A stretch of DNA of 64,000 nucleotides. Source: Gemmatimonadota bacterium (GTDB taxonomy: Bacteria; Gemmatimonadota; Gemmatimonadetes; Longimicrobiales; Gaopeijiaceae). Numbering within the stretch: the stretch's first letter is position 1; each line of letters starts with the position of its first letter. Under the pieces are notes generated by a model. That model was not told the origin of the DNA. It saw only the letters and a list, made by a program, of their open reading frames with translations, and searched no databases. The position numbers were made by a program, and so were the translations under genes. This document shows, one piece after another, positions 8,167 to 17,935 of this stretch. Location of the stretch: assembly GCA_022825135.1 (NCBI GenBank), contig JAJDYN010000005.1:1-64000 (forward strand), read 5' to 3'.

Positions 8167-8850
8167 ATGAAGCGCCTATCGCTCGTTGTCATCGCAATGC
8201 TGTTCGCTCTCGCGCCCACCTCTCCCGTCTCGGCCCAGGCCACGTTGTCGTTGACCGGCGGCGTCAACCTGTCGACCCTCGCTGCAGACGCTCCTTCCGC
8301 CCGGGACGTGTGGCACTCCGAATCCCTCGCGAGAATGTCCGTCGGGCTGGCGGCGACCATCCCGGCTTCGAAGCACCTTGGGGTCCAGGTCGGCGTCGCC
8401 TACGCGCAGAAAGGCGGTCGTCTGAGCGGGTTGGACAACCGCCAGCTGGTCACCGTCGACATGGCGCTCGACTACTTCGAGTTCACGCTGCTGGCCGTGC
8501 CGACGTTGCCCCTGTCGTCGTGGGAACGCTCCTCGGTCCGCTTCTTCGTCGGTCCCACGCTGGCCAGCCGGATGTCCTGCGAGTTCGACGCATCGGGCTG
8601 GCTCGGAGCGGAGCATGTCGCCACCGCCGGCAACTGCGACGCGGGACCGGACGAAATCGAGGCCGCGATGGACCTCGGGGTCGCCCTGGGCGGAGGAATC
8701 GCGGTCGGGGTGACGGACCGCGCCGATGTGAACCTGGACCTGCTCTATACGCTCGGGCTCATCCCCATCGAAGGGGGAGACTCGTACTGGAGCGGACCAA
8801 GGCACCGTGTTCTGACTCTTCGGGCCGGCGTGGCGCTTCCGGTCGGGTAG
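8167..8850 (+). CDS. Outer-membrane beta-barrel protein (PorT/OmpW-like)
   Basis: A 227-residue secreted protein with a clear Sec signal ending V-S-A-Q (about residue 23) and alternating amphipathic strands ending in an aromatic/aliphatic C-terminus, as expected for a small outer-membrane barrel. The opening S-L-T-G-G-V-N-L-S-T-L matches the start of porin-family barrels common in Bacteroidota and Gemmatimonadota. ATG 8167 is preceded by GAGGAGG at a 6-nt spacing. The frame remains open further upstream without a plausible ribosome site. It is divergent from the membrane protein at 7878, with a 288-base intergenic region in which I see only a small CTCCT-GATGC-AGGAG hairpin (about 8115-8130). 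Confidence 0.7.
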   Translation: MKRLSLVVIAMLFALAPTSPVSAQATLSLTGGVNLSTLAADAPSARDVWHSESLARMSVGLAATIPASKHLGVQVGVAYAQKGGRLSGLDNRQLVTVDMALDYFEFTLLAVPTLPLSSWERSSVRFFVGPTLASRMSCEFDASGWLGAEHVATAGNCDAGPDEIEAAMDLGVALGGGIAVGVTDRADVNLDLLYTLGLIPIEGGDSYWSGPRHRVLTLRAGVALPVG

Positions 8851-9020
8851 GGGTCGAGCAGCCCTCTCCGACGGCACGGTCGAAACCCAGCTCCGACTCC
8901 AATCTGGCGGGCTCGGCATCCGGCGAGGCGACACGATTCTGTACTACTAGTTCATTAGTTGACAGGTTGATGGACGCCGCCCCATCGTGCGGAATCGTGT
9001 TCCTCGCATTGGGAGCGGGT

Positions 9021-10379
9021 ATGAAGCGCGCGTTGGTGGTGGGAGTGGTCACACTGGTGACCGGTGGATGCGGCGAGGGCACGTCCGACTCGTCAACATC
9101 GAACTCGTCGCGACGGGTGGGTGACACCACGTTCGTGTTCTCATCGGCACCGCTGCGTGGCACAGCCACCCTTCGCGAGGTCTCGCGAATCGGCATGATC
9201 GACGGTCCGCCGGAGTACCTGCTGGGCACGGCGCCGATGTTCACGGTCGGGTCGGACGGAAGTCTCTTTGTCGCCGATGGAGGCACCCTGCGACACTACG
9301 ATGCGGACGGCACATACGTCAGGACGATCGCACGCCAGGGGCAGGGACCCGGCGAAATGAGGTCCGTGGTTGGCATGGACCTCTCCGATGACGGGCTCCT
9401 GGCCGCGCTGGACCTGGGCAACCGGCGCGTCAATGTCTTTTCACCCGAGGGCACCCTGGTACGGGAGTTCAGACTGGGTGCAGGTCCGGCGGCGGGAAGA
9501 CCCGCCTACGGGCGGGACGCTGTCCGATGGGACGATGACGGCCAGCTCTGGATCGCACTGAACCCGCCCCGGCGCGGCGCGGACACGCTGGGCACGGGAC
9601 AGAGACCGTTGTTCGGCCGTCTGGCGGGACACGAGGAAGTGACGGACACCGTGTTCCTCCCTTCTCGAGCCCCGGGGGCCTGCGAGCGCCGACTCCCCTC
9701 CTACTCCGGAGGGTTCATGGAGGACAATCGCCTCCGCCACATGCCCTTCGTGCAATGGTCACGGAGTCGGACGGGCGTGCTGGCCTTCGGGTGCTCGGCC
9801 AGCTTCACGATCGATGTCGGCCGGCCGAACGGGCGGGTGACGCGGATGTCGAAGGAATGGGAGCCACGGGTGAGGACGGACGAGGAACATGAGTACTGGT
9901 CCGATGGATTCCGTGGCGCCAACCTGCAGCGGCGCAGGAACAACGAGATCCTCGCCAGCCTGGGACGCGCGGCGGAGGTCATGCCCATTCCTCCGATTCC
10001 GATCCTTCCGCGGGAGCGCCCCGCCTTCATGCGACTCTGGCTCACGGACGATGGCCGATTGTGGGCGTGGCCGGGCGCCCCGGGCTGGAGCCGTGCCTGG
10101 ACGGAGGAGGAACTCGACTTCCTCAGGCAACAGGCGGAAGGCGAGCGAGTATCGCCGCGGTCCTGGGAATACTGGAATCCAACGGACGGCTTTGAGGTCT
10201 TCGACACGGACGGCCGATGGATCGGTCACGTCAACACTCCTGAGACGTGGGCCACAGCTCCCTACCCCGGGAGAGGCGATCCGTACTTCAGGGGCAACAC
10301 GGTCTGGGCCGAGGTCAGGGAGGAGTTCGACGTACGCTACATTGTTCGGTTCCAGGTTGAGTGGCCTTCGTCGGAATAG
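9021..10379 (+). CDS. Six-bladed beta-propeller lipoprotein
   Basis: A 452-residue lipoprotein with signal and lipobox V-T-G-G-C within the first 20 residues. NHL-like blades follow, such as F-T-V-G-S-D-G-S-L-F-V-A-D-G and a Q-G-Q-G-P-G-E-M turn, typical of the 6-bladed beta-propeller family (PF17170-like). Function in this family is generally unknown; a binding or surface role is likely. Start ATG 9021 follows GGGAG. The frame is open far upstream in a region that actually belongs to the preceding gene in another frame, so the longer version is rejected. A second propeller gene follows 110 bases later. Confidence 0.7.
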   Translation: MKRALVVGVVTLVTGGCGEGTSDSSTSNSSRRVGDTTFVFSSAPLRGTATLREVSRIGMIDGPPEYLLGTAPMFTVGSDGSLFVADGGTLRHYDADGTYVRTIARQGQGPGEMRSVVGMDLSDDGLLAALDLGNRRVNVFSPEGTLVREFRLGAGPAAGRPAYGRDAVRWDDDGQLWIALNPPRRGADTLGTGQRPLFGRLAGHEEVTDTVFLPSRAPGACERRLPSYSGGFMEDNRLRHMPFVQWSRSRTGVLAFGCSASFTIDVGRPNGRVTRMSKEWEPRVRTDEEHEYWSDGFRGANLQRRRNNEILASLGRAAEVMPIPPIPILPRERPAFMRLWLTDDGRLWAWPGAPGWSRAWTEEELDFLRQQAEGERVSPRSWEYWNPTDGFEVFDTDGRWIGHVNTPETWATAPYPGRGDPYFRGNTVWAEVREEFDVRYIVRFQVEWPSSE

Positions 10380-10490
10380 TGGGATGCCGCATATGGTGGA
10401 TACATTGGTGCGGTTACCTCGACCTGAGGTCCGCGAAGAGGAGTGCAGGTGTCGGGCTGTCGACCCGGATGCCTTGCATTGGAGGCTCGC

Positions 10491-11735
10491 TTGCGTCTGC
10501 TGATGCCTGTGATCGTCTTGTTGCTCTGCGCACCGGATGTGGTACGCGCGCAGGCCGTCTGTCCGACGCCATGGCGGCTCGAGGAGATCCTGCGAATCGG
10601 TTCTACGGCAAGCACGGACCTCGTTACAAGTGTCCGGGATCTCGCGATCGGGCCTGACAGCGCTCTTTATGTCGCGCAGGCGCAGTTGCCCGCAGTCAAT
10701 GTGTTTTCCCTCGACGGCCAGTTGCTTCGCCAGATCGGGCGCGCGGGCCGGGGGCCCGGTGACATCGAGTGGTCGGCCTTCGGCCTCGGCTGGATCGGAG
10801 ACACGCTCTGGGTCGCCGATCTCAACCGGATCCAGTTGTTCACCACGGACGAGCGCGTGCCCGAGGAGGTCATCCAGTTCTACCTGAGCGTGCCCGAGGA
10901 GGGATCGCAACTGACCGCGGGCCGGATGCTGGCGGACGGGACGCTCGTCGGTGCGCGCCACCTCGGCGACATGAGGGCCTGGTCGTCGCGAGGAGACGAC
11001 CCCGGGCTCGCACTGCGCCGGATCTCACGATCCGGGGAAATCCTAGACACGATCGCCATCATCGATTGGCCGGACAACGCCGTGGAGAATGAGAGGAATC
11101 CCGGAGGGTGGCCCCGTGTCCATCCCCTTAAGGAACCGGCCCTTCCGGGACTCCAGGAATACCTGACGGCGCTCAAGTCCGACGGATCCGCAGTTGTGCA
11201 GATCGGGGGAGTGCATGAAGACGCAACGCCGTCGACCTTCGATCTTCTGTTGATCTCGATCGGTGGAGACACGCTCCTGCATCGAGCGATCGAGTACGAA
11301 CCGCTCGAGGTCACCCGCGCGATGGAACGACGCTTGGCGGACGAATACGCCGGATGGGCGGTCGGTGACTACACCTCCCGGCGAATGCAGCTGCTCGAGA
11401 CAACAGTCGAGCGCCAGCGCCGTGCGTTCCACCGCGTATTCTGGGTGCCGGAACACCATCCGCCCGTCAGGAAGGTCGTGGCGGGAACCGACGGCTCGAT
11501 TTGGCTGCTTCGAGAGCTGCGCGAGGACCGCGTGGATTTGTGGGAAATCTACGGTTCGGATGGCAGGCTCGAGGGCAGGCTGGAGATCAAAGAGGGTCGT
11601 AGTTCCACGAAACCATGGTATCCTCGTCTCGCCATCCTTCTCGCGAGCCGTGACGAGGTCTGGGGAGCCACGCGCGGCGAGTATGACGAGCCGTACCTGC
11701 ACCGGTATCGCGTCGATCAGACGTGCCCGCCCTAG
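10491..11735 (+). CDS. Secreted six-bladed beta-propeller protein
   Basis: This is a paralogue-like companion of the preceding lipoprotein, 414 residues, with a Sec signal (R-L-L-M-P-V-I-V-L-L-L, cleavage near V-R-A-Q-A). Blades include D-L-A-I-G-P-D-S-A-L-Y-V-A-Q and R-Q-I-G-R-A-G-R-G-P-G-D. I favour TTG 10491 because GGAGG lies exactly 5 bases upstream (10481-10485). ATG 10503 would still leave a usable signal; GTG 10443 would give an over-long N-terminus. The C-terminal half is more divergent. No function is assigned beyond the fold. Confidence 0.65.
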   Translation: MRLLMPVIVLLLCAPDVVRAQAVCPTPWRLEEILRIGSTASTDLVTSVRDLAIGPDSALYVAQAQLPAVNVFSLDGQLLRQIGRAGRGPGDIEWSAFGLGWIGDTLWVADLNRIQLFTTDERVPEEVIQFYLSVPEEGSQLTAGRMLADGTLVGARHLGDMRAWSSRGDDPGLALRRISRSGEILDTIAIIDWPDNAVENERNPGGWPRVHPLKEPALPGLQEYLTALKSDGSAVVQIGGVHEDATPSTFDLLLISIGGDTLLHRAIEYEPLEVTRAMERRLADEYAGWAVGDYTSRRMQLLETTVERQRRAFHRVFWVPEHHPPVRKVVAGTDGSIWLLRELREDRVDLWEIYGSDGRLEGRLEIKEGRSSTKPWYPRLAILLASRDEVWGATRGEYDEPYLHRYRVDQTCPP

Positions 11736-11874
11736 TGGCGCGAGGGTTGTGCAGGGCCGCGCCGATGTCACGATCGCGGAGAACCCGCGAACAGCGACTG
11801 TCGGGCCGGAAACGCGCAATCGCGGTGAACGGCGACCGACCCGGGTGATCTGTGGCAGCCCTGCGTGGCTTCCG

Positions 11875-12075
11875 ATGTCCACGCGCGTCGCTTGCCTGGG
11901 CATCCTGTTTGGCTTTGGCTGCGGAGGCGCAGAGGACCCGGCGCGGGCTCCCGTCGCCGCGGCCCTTCCGGACGGATCCAGGGTGCTGGGCGGCGGACGG
12001 TTTCTGTACCTGCTTCTGGACATGCATGCGCCGCCCTGGCGGATCGCGAAGCTCCGGTTCCGAGTCCAGGACTGA
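11875..12075 (+). pseudogene. Short lipoprotein-like remnant (66 codons)
   Basis: Within the 475-base stretch between the propeller gene and the mod regulator there is one suggestive reading frame. It opens with a short hydrophobic signal and the lipobox G-F-G-C-G-G, runs through a Pro/Ala-rich segment and G-S-R-V-L-G-G-G-R-F, and stops after 66 codons. No ribosome site is evident. It looks like the 5' remnant of a third propeller-type lipoprotein, but it may also be a chance frame. I see no other coding signal in 11736-12087. Confidence 0.3.
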
Positions 12076-12087
12076 GGCGAAACCGAG

Positions 12088-12128
12088 ATGTAAGGTGTCC
12101 ATTACATGATGTAACTTGTGCATTACAT
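12088..12128 (+). promoter_or_regulatory. Tandem perfect palindromes, probable operator of the mod locus
   Basis: Two identical-arm palindromes follow each other: ATGTAA-N8-TTACAT at 12088-12107 and again at 12109-12128. The repeat period is 21 bases, two helical turns. They stand about 85 bases upstream of the XRE-PBP regulator and modABC. The AT-rich arms differ sharply from local composition. Symmetry, spacing and position argue for cooperative binding of a dimeric regulator, most simply the adjacent gene product. The sequence differs from the E. coli ModE box, so binding identity is inference. Confidence 0.65.
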
Positions 12129-12211
12129 TTCGTGGAGGTATCGTTCCCGGTGTGGGGGCTGGTTGCTCAATGCGCCTTCGTCCCGGACTGGCGAGGAGGG
12201 GACGGGGCCCG

Positions 12212-13378
12212 ATGCCTGATCGGAAGACGCACATGCCGGAGACCCAACTCCATAACACCCTCCGGCGATACCGCCGCGATCTGGGCCTGTCGCAGGAGGC
12301 CCTCGGGGACCGGGTCGGAGTGAGCCGGCACGCCATCATGGCGATCGAGGCGGGGCGCCAGGTCCCGTCCACCACCCTGGCGTTGCGGCTGGCGGACACG
12401 TTCGACTGTGCGGTGAAGGACCTCTTCCGCCTCGACCCGGTCACCGAACTGGAGGTACGCCTCCCGCCCCCCCGCCCCGCCGCGTCCGCATCCCCGCCTT
12501 CCCCCTCCTCCCGGGTGGCCGTCGGCCGCTTGGGCGGCGGGTGGACGGCCCATCCGCTCCCCGCACACGCGACCGGGGCGGCAGACGCGATCGTGGTGGA
12601 GGGAGGAGCGGCCGGGTTCCGTTCCGCCCGCGTCCGCCCCGTGCGCGGCATGCGGCAACTCGAACGCAACGTGCTGGTCGCCGGGTGCGCGCCCCTGCTG
12701 GCCAACCTGGCGCACCGGGTCGGGGAGGGGTCGGAGGACGCGCGCGCGACCTGGATCCCCGCCAGCAGCCACCGCGCCCTGGAGCTGCTGGCTGCGGGCA
12801 TGGTGCACATCGCCGGGCTGCATCTGTCGGGCGGGGCGTCCAGCCACGCCAACGTGGAGGCGGTGCGGCGGCGCTTCCCGGGCAGGCGCATGCTGGTGGT
12901 CAACCTGACCCGCTGGCGGCAGGGCTTCGTGGTGGCCGCGCGCAACCCGCTGGACATCCGGGACGCCGCCGACCTGCTCCGCCCCGGTGTGCGGGTGGTG
13001 GGGCGCGAGCCCGGCACCGGCGCCGACGAGCTGTTCGCTCGCCTGCTCGCCGACGAGCCCGGCGGACAGCCCGACTTCTCCGGTCCGGTGGCGGAGGGAC
13101 ACCTCGACGTGGCCCGGCGGGTCCACTGCGGCGCGGCGGACGCGGGGGTCGCCATCGAGAGCGCGGCGCTCGCCTGGGGGCTGGGATTCGTGCCGCTGGT
13201 GGAGGAGCGCTTCGACCTGGTCATGCCGGCCTCCATTGCCGAGATCCCGCCGGTGTCCCGCTTCCTCGATACCCTGGACGACCCCGGCTTCCGTGCCGAA
13301 GCCGCCTCCCTGCCGGGCTACGACACATCCATCAGCGGGCACGCGAGCACGCTCGAGGCGGAGAGCACGGGGCCGTGA
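12212..13378 (+). CDS. XRE helix-turn-helix regulator with periplasmic-binding-protein-like sensor domain (molybdate-type)
   Basis: A 388-residue protein. Residues about 10-65 form an XRE HTH (L-G-L-S-Q-E-A-L-G-D-R-V-G-V-S-R-H-A). A Pro-rich linker follows, then a C-terminal substrate-binding domain of the PBP_like type (PF12727-like), with N-P-L-D-I-R-D and a typical G-T-G-A-D-E-L-F turn. Such fusions accompany modABC operons and presumably sense molybdate or a molybdenum cofactor species. I chose ATG 12212, after AGGAGGGGACGGGG; earlier in-frame codons would read through the operator. modA begins 59 bases downstream on the same strand, supporting a regulatory role for the transporter. Confidence 0.75.
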   Translation: MPDRKTHMPETQLHNTLRRYRRDLGLSQEALGDRVGVSRHAIMAIEAGRQVPSTTLALRLADTFDCAVKDLFRLDPVTELEVRLPPPRPAASASPPSPSSRVAVGRLGGGWTAHPLPAHATGAADAIVVEGGAAGFRSARVRPVRGMRQLERNVLVAGCAPLLANLAHRVGEGSEDARATWIPASSHRALELLAAGMVHIAGLHLSGGASSHANVEAVRRRFPGRRMLVVNLTRWRQGFVVAARNPLDIRDAADLLRPGVRVVGREPGTGADELFARLLADEPGGQPDFSGPVAEGHLDVARRVHCGAADAGVAIESAALAWGLGFVPLVEERFDLVMPASIAEIPPVSRFLDTLDDPGFRAEAASLPGYDTSISGHASTLEAESTGP

Positions 13379-13437
13379 GGGGCGGGCGGCACCGGAGTGC
13401 GGACCCGTCGGCCGCGCTGACGCGGGCGGGCGGTTCG

Positions 13438-14253
<816 letters not shown>

Positions 14254-14259
14254 CGACGG

Positions 14260-15108
14260 GTGAACCGGCGGGCGAACCTGCCCGACTCCCTTGGCACCGG
14301 GCGCTGGCCATCGCTGGCGGCGGCGGTGCCGATGCTGGTGCTGCTCGCCCTCCCGGTCGTCGCGCTCGCGTTGGCCTCCTCGCCGGCCGCGTTGGCCGCG
14401 GGTGCGCGCCACCCGCTCTTTCTGCCCGCGCTGGGACTGACGGCGCGCACTACCGTGGCGAGCCTCGTGATCGTGGTGGCGGCGGGCACGCCGCTGGCGT
14501 GGTGGCTCGCGGCCTCCTCCGGCCGCTTGGCACGCGGCGTCGAGCAGCTGGTGGATCTGCCCATCGTGCTGCCCCCCGCCGTGCTCGGCATCGCGCTGCT
14601 CCAGACCTTCGGGCGCAACAGCCTGCTGGGCGGCCCGCTGGAGGCGCTCGGGCTGCAGGTGCCCTTCACCACGGCTGCCGTCGTGCTCACCCAGGTGGTG
14701 GTCGCCTCGCCGTTCTATGTCCAGTCGGCCGCAGCCGCCTTCCGCCGGGTCGACCGCGACCTGCTCATCGTCGCGCGCACCCTGGGACGGTCGCCGGCGG
14801 GGGCGTTCTTCGGGGTGGCGGTGCCGGTGGCGCTCCCGGGGCTGGTCAGCGGGGCCGCGCTGGCGTGGGCGCGCGCGATCGGGGAGTTCGGGGCGACCCT
14901 GCTCTTCGCTGGAAATCTGCCGGGGCGCACGCAGACCGCCCCGCTGGCTATTTACACGGCGCTCGAGTCGGACGTGCAGGCCGCGGTCGCGCTCTCGCTG
15001 GTGCTCGCGGCGGTGGCGGTGCTCCTGCTGCTCGGCCTGCGCGCGCTTCCGGGCGGCCGCCTGGGTCGGGTGGTGGTGGCGGTGGCCGCGGGGGCGGGGC
15101 GGCGGTGA
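14260..15108 (+). CDS. modB: Molybdate ABC transporter permease ModB
   Basis: A 282-residue inner-membrane permease with about five to six transmembrane segments. The binding-protein-dependent transport signature near residues 170-200 reads [18 protein letters not shown], the EAA loop that contacts the ATPase. A conserved [10 protein letters not shown] motif follows. Start GTG 14260 comes 6 bases after modA. The stop overlaps the modC start in a GTGA junction, so modB and modC are translationally coupled. Confidence 0.88.
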   Translation: MNRRANLPDSLGTGRWPSLAAAVPMLVLLALPVVALALASSPAALAAGARHPLFLPALGLTARTTVASLVIVVAAGTPLAWWLAASSGRLARGVEQLVDLPIVLPPAVLGIALLQTFGRNSLLGGPLEALGLQVPFTTAAVVLTQVVVASPFYVQSAAAAFRRVDRDLLIVARTLGRSPAGAFFGVAVPVALPGLVSGAALAWARAIGEFGATLLFAGNLPGRTQTAPLAIYTALESDVQAAVALSLVLAAVAVLLLLGLRALPGGRLGRVVVAVAAGAGRR

Positions 15109-15899
15109 ACGCGACCTGGCACGCCGCGGTTTCCCTGCGGGTCGGCGCACTCCAACTGGAAGTACGCGTGGCGGGCGGCGTGCGCCCGGTCGCCCTGGTG
15201 GGCCCCAACGGCTCCGGCAAGACCACCCTGCTGCGCACCATCGCGGGGGCCTACCGCCCCTCCGCCGGTGTCATCGCGGTCGGGGACCGCGTCCTGTTCG
15301 ACTCCGCCCGGGGCATCGACCTCCCTCCGGAGGAGCGGAGGGTAGGCTACGTCCCGCAGGGCTACGGCCTGTTCCCGCACCTGCGCGTACTCGACAACGT
15401 GAGGTTCGGGCTGGCGGGCGCCTCGCGACGTGACAACGGTGCGCGCGCCTCCGCTCTGGCCGTGCTCGAACAGTTGGGGGCCAGCCACCTCGCCGAGCGC
15501 TGGCCGGAGACACTTTCGGGCGGCGAGCGTCAGCGGGTAGCGCTGGCCCGCGCGCTGGTCATCGAGCCTCACATCCTGCTCCTCGACGAGCCGCTGGCGG
15601 CACTCGACGCGGCCGCGCGCCGGACCATGCGCCGCCGGCTTGCGGAGCGGCTCGAGGAGAGCGCCGTGCCGGCCCTGGTGATCACCCACGACCTGCACGA
15701 CATCGTGGCGCTGAACGCCGATGTCCACGTCATGGAGGAGGGGAGGATCGTCCAGCGCGGCCCGGCCGACGCGCTCGCCACGCACCCCGCCACCGAGTTC
15801 GTGGCGGAGGTTTTCGGGTCTCCGCTGGCTACTTCCGGGAGCCGTCCTCGGCATCAGCGTCCGCACGCACGCAGAGGGCGCCCAGTTCCCCCGCCGTGA
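15105..15899 (+). CDS. modC: Molybdate ABC transporter ATP-binding protein ModC (short form)
   Basis: A 264-residue ATPase energising molybdate uptake. Walker [10 protein letters not shown], signature [14 protein letters not shown], Walker [13 protein letters not shown] and the H-loop V-I-T-H-D-L are all intact. It lacks the C-terminal Mop/TOBE molybdate-binding domain found in E. coli ModC (352 residues). The last 25 residues are low-complexity Arg/Pro and overlap by 71 bases the 3' end of the convergent FHA gene at 15829, suggesting the C-terminus was eroded or replaced. Sensing of intracellular molybdate could instead rest with the upstream PBP-domain regulator. Confidence 0.85.
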   Translation: MNATWHAAVSLRVGALQLEVRVAGGVRPVALVGPNGSGKTTLLRTIAGAYRPSAGVIAVGDRVLFDSARGIDLPPEERRVGYVPQGYGLFPHLRVLDNVRFGLAGASRRDNGARASALAVLEQLGASHLAERWPETLSGGERQRVALARALVIEPHILLLDEPLAALDAAARRTMRRRLAERLEESAVPALVITHDLHDIVALNADVHVMEEGRIVQRGPADALATHPATEFVAEVFGSPLATSGSRPRHQRPHARRGRPVPPP

Positions 15900-16134
15900 T
15901 CGTGCACTCTCCGAATCGAAGGACATCCTCCGGATCGAGCAGGGCCTGACGAACCGGGCGCCATTCGCTCCCCCGGCGAACAAAGGTGCCCTTCGCAGTG
16001 GCACGATCCGCGACGTGAATGCGTCCGTCCGGCAGGCAGACGACCTCGGCATGGCACCGCGACACGCTGCCATCGCGCAGCACCACGTCGCACGTGCCCT
16101 TGCGGCCCACCGTTCGAGCAACGATTCGAGACAA
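15829..16134 (-). CDS. Small stand-alone FHA-domain protein
   Basis: The 101-residue product is essentially one forkhead-associated domain: C-D-V-V-L-R-D-G-S-V-S-R-C-H-A-E-V with the phosphothreonine-binding S-R-x-H, then D-R-A-T-A-K-G-T-F-V-R-R-G and V-L-R-F-G-E-C. It would bind phosphothreonine peptides in the cytoplasm. The start is TTG 16134, preceded by GAGAGGA at a 7-nt spacing. It follows the protease-FHA gene by 12 bases in the same operon, so both probably respond to the same kinase. Its 3' end overlaps modC in antiparallel orientation. Confidence 0.7.
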   Translation of the reverse strand: MSRIVARTVGRKGTCDVVLRDGSVSRCHAEVVCLPDGRIHVADRATAKGTFVRRGSEWRPVRQALLDPEDVLRFGECTITAGELGALCVRADADAEDGSRK

Positions 16135-16146
16135 GTCGGGTTCCTC

Positions 16147-17691
16147 TCAGTTTCCGGTCTTGCGCGCCGGTTCAGACTGAAGCGCGAGACGCGGTCCGTC
16201 ACCGAACTGCACGACAGCGTCCCGACGGAGCTCCCGAGGCCTGAACGGAACCAGCCGCTCGCCGTCCACCCAGGTGCCCTCGCGCGAGTTCAGGTCCTCG
16301 ATGAAGAAACGGCCGCCCTTGCGGATCACGCGCGCGTGTCGCATGGAGACGGTCGGGTCGTGGATGACCTCGTCGACCAGGGCCGGCTGGCGGCCGATGA
16401 CCAGCCCACCTTCGGCACGCCGCAGCCTGTGGCCCTCAAACAGGATGTCGATGGGTGCATCGGCGTAGTCCGAAGCATCCGCGACGAACCGAAGATCCGG
16501 AAGCGCGGTTTCGCGCGGAGCACCTACCGCGCCTCGGGGTCGGCGAGCTGCTCCCGCCACGGCTCCGCGGCCGGGCCGAAAGTACCTGAACGGCAAGTAG
16601 AGTCCGGTACCGCCGGCACGCCCGGAGCTGCCGGGCATCCCCGGGCCGCGACCTCCGTCCGCCCCCCCTTCGACCACCCGGACGACCTCCCGGCGCGGCG
16701 CGCGCATGGTCAGGAACATCAAGGTCGGAAACATGACCGCGGCCATCCCGAGGGTGATCCACAGCCCCAGGGCGATCCGTTCGTCGGTCGCATCCATGCG
16801 TCTCTCGGTGGCCTCCACCGCCGATCCCACGGCCTCCGCCACAGCGCTGGCCGCCGCCTCGGCGGCTTCGTTCGCCGCGTTGGACGCCGCCTGCACGGCC
16901 TGCTCCGCCGCTCTGGCCGCCGCTTCAGCAGCCTCTCTCGCGGCGCCGGCTTCATCATCGCTGCAGCGGGCGTCGCTCGCGTTGACCGCGATGCCGAGTG
17001 TCCGCAGTTCGCGGACCGCCTCGGTGATCCGCGAAGCGACGAAGACACCCTGCGATGCGAGGGCACTTCGGGTGTTCACGCCAACCACCATGCCGCAGTC
17101 GGAGATCAGCGGCCCTCCACTATTGCCCGGGTTGATCGCGGCATCGTGTTGAATCAGGTCCAGCGCCCTGCCTCCGCCCCTGGCATCCCAGGGCGCGCGG
17201 TACAGTCGGCTGATCACGCCCCGCGTCAAGGTCGTTTGAAGCGACATGTCCCCTGTAATCGCGTCCGCGATGCCGGGAAACCCCACGGCCCATACGGCTT
17301 CGCCCGTCTGCAGCGGCATGGTGCCGAGCAGGACCTCCGGCAGCGCCAGACCGTCCACCTCCAGCAACGCCAGGTCCAGTTCGGGGGATCCCCAGAGTAC
17401 GCGGGCCTGTTGCACGCCGCCGGTGTGCGCCGAGATCACCTGATGCCGCGCGCCGCCGTCCACGACGTGATGGTTGGTCAGGACGATGCCGGGAGCCACC
17501 ACCGCCCCGCTGCCCGTGCCGAAGCCCGCGGGAAGAAGGGTAATGACCCGCACCACGCTGCGGTCGGCCTCCCGGATTCGGTCGACCGCGCTCCTCGACT
17601 GCCCGGCCACTATCGCCGGCGCCGCGAAAAGAAGGATCCAGAGCGTCCTTGCCGCGACCAACCTCGCGCCTGCGCGGGCTCGACTGGACAT
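16147..17691 (-). CDS. Membrane S1C trypsin-like protease fused to a C-terminal FHA domain
   Basis: A 514-residue modular protein. The signal peptide is at residues about 12-32. A DegP-type protease domain follows with catalytic His in T-N-H-H-V-V, Asp in L-D-L-A-L-L-E-V and Ser in G-N-S-G-G-P-L-I. Next come a disordered or coiled Ala/Glu-rich stretch, one transmembrane helix (L-G-L-W-I-T-L-G-M-A-A-V-M-F), a Gly/Arg-rich linker, and an FHA domain (S-M-R-H-A-R-V, D-L-N-S-R-E-G-T-W). The topology implied is a periplasmic protease linked to a cytoplasmic phosphothreonine sensor. ATG 17691 has GGAGGG 8 bases upstream. No PDZ domain is seen. Confidence 0.8.
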   Translation of the reverse strand: MSSRARAGARLVAARTLWILLFAAPAIVAGQSRSAVDRIREADRSVVRVITLLPAGFGTGSGAVVAPGIVLTNHHVVDGGARHQVISAHTGGVQQARVLWGSPELDLALLEVDGLALPEVLLGTMPLQTGEAVWAVGFPGIADAITGDMSLQTTLTRGVISRLYRAPWDARGGGRALDLIQHDAAINPGNSGGPLISDCGMVVGVNTRSALASQGVFVASRITEAVRELRTLGIAVNASDARCSDDEAGAAREAAEAAARAAEQAVQAASNAANEAAEAAASAVAEAVGSAVEATERRMDATDERIALGLWITLGMAAVMFPTLMFLTMRAPRREVVRVVEGGADGGRGPGMPGSSGRAGGTGLYLPFRYFRPGRGAVAGAARRPRGAVGAPRETALPDLRFVADASDYADAPIDILFEGHRLRRAEGGLVIGRQPALVDEVIHDPTVSMRHARVIRKGGRFFIEDLNSREGTWVDGERLVPFRPRELRRDAVVQFGDGPRLALQSEPARKTGN

Positions 17692-17935
17692 GGACTGTTC
17701 CCTCCTTCCTCCGGGCGTGCCTCCGTTCATGTACACCGCGCCGTGAAGCAGGTACCGGCGCGCGCGGCCTGATCGGGTCGTTGGTTCGCAGAATGGGCTC
17801 GGGCAGGTAACCTGGCTCCGTGGCCGGGGTACATCACCTGATCATCACTTGGCATGTGTTTTGCGGGCATGGCGTGGCGAACCGGCTCGTCGCGCGGGCC
17901 CTCGCACCTCCACCCACCGGAAGGGGATGATAGCC

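Noticed and set aside
8310-9020. Upstream extension of the propeller lipoprotein frame
   Set aside because: This region encodes the outer-membrane barrel protein in another frame, and the lipoprotein signal starts at 9021.
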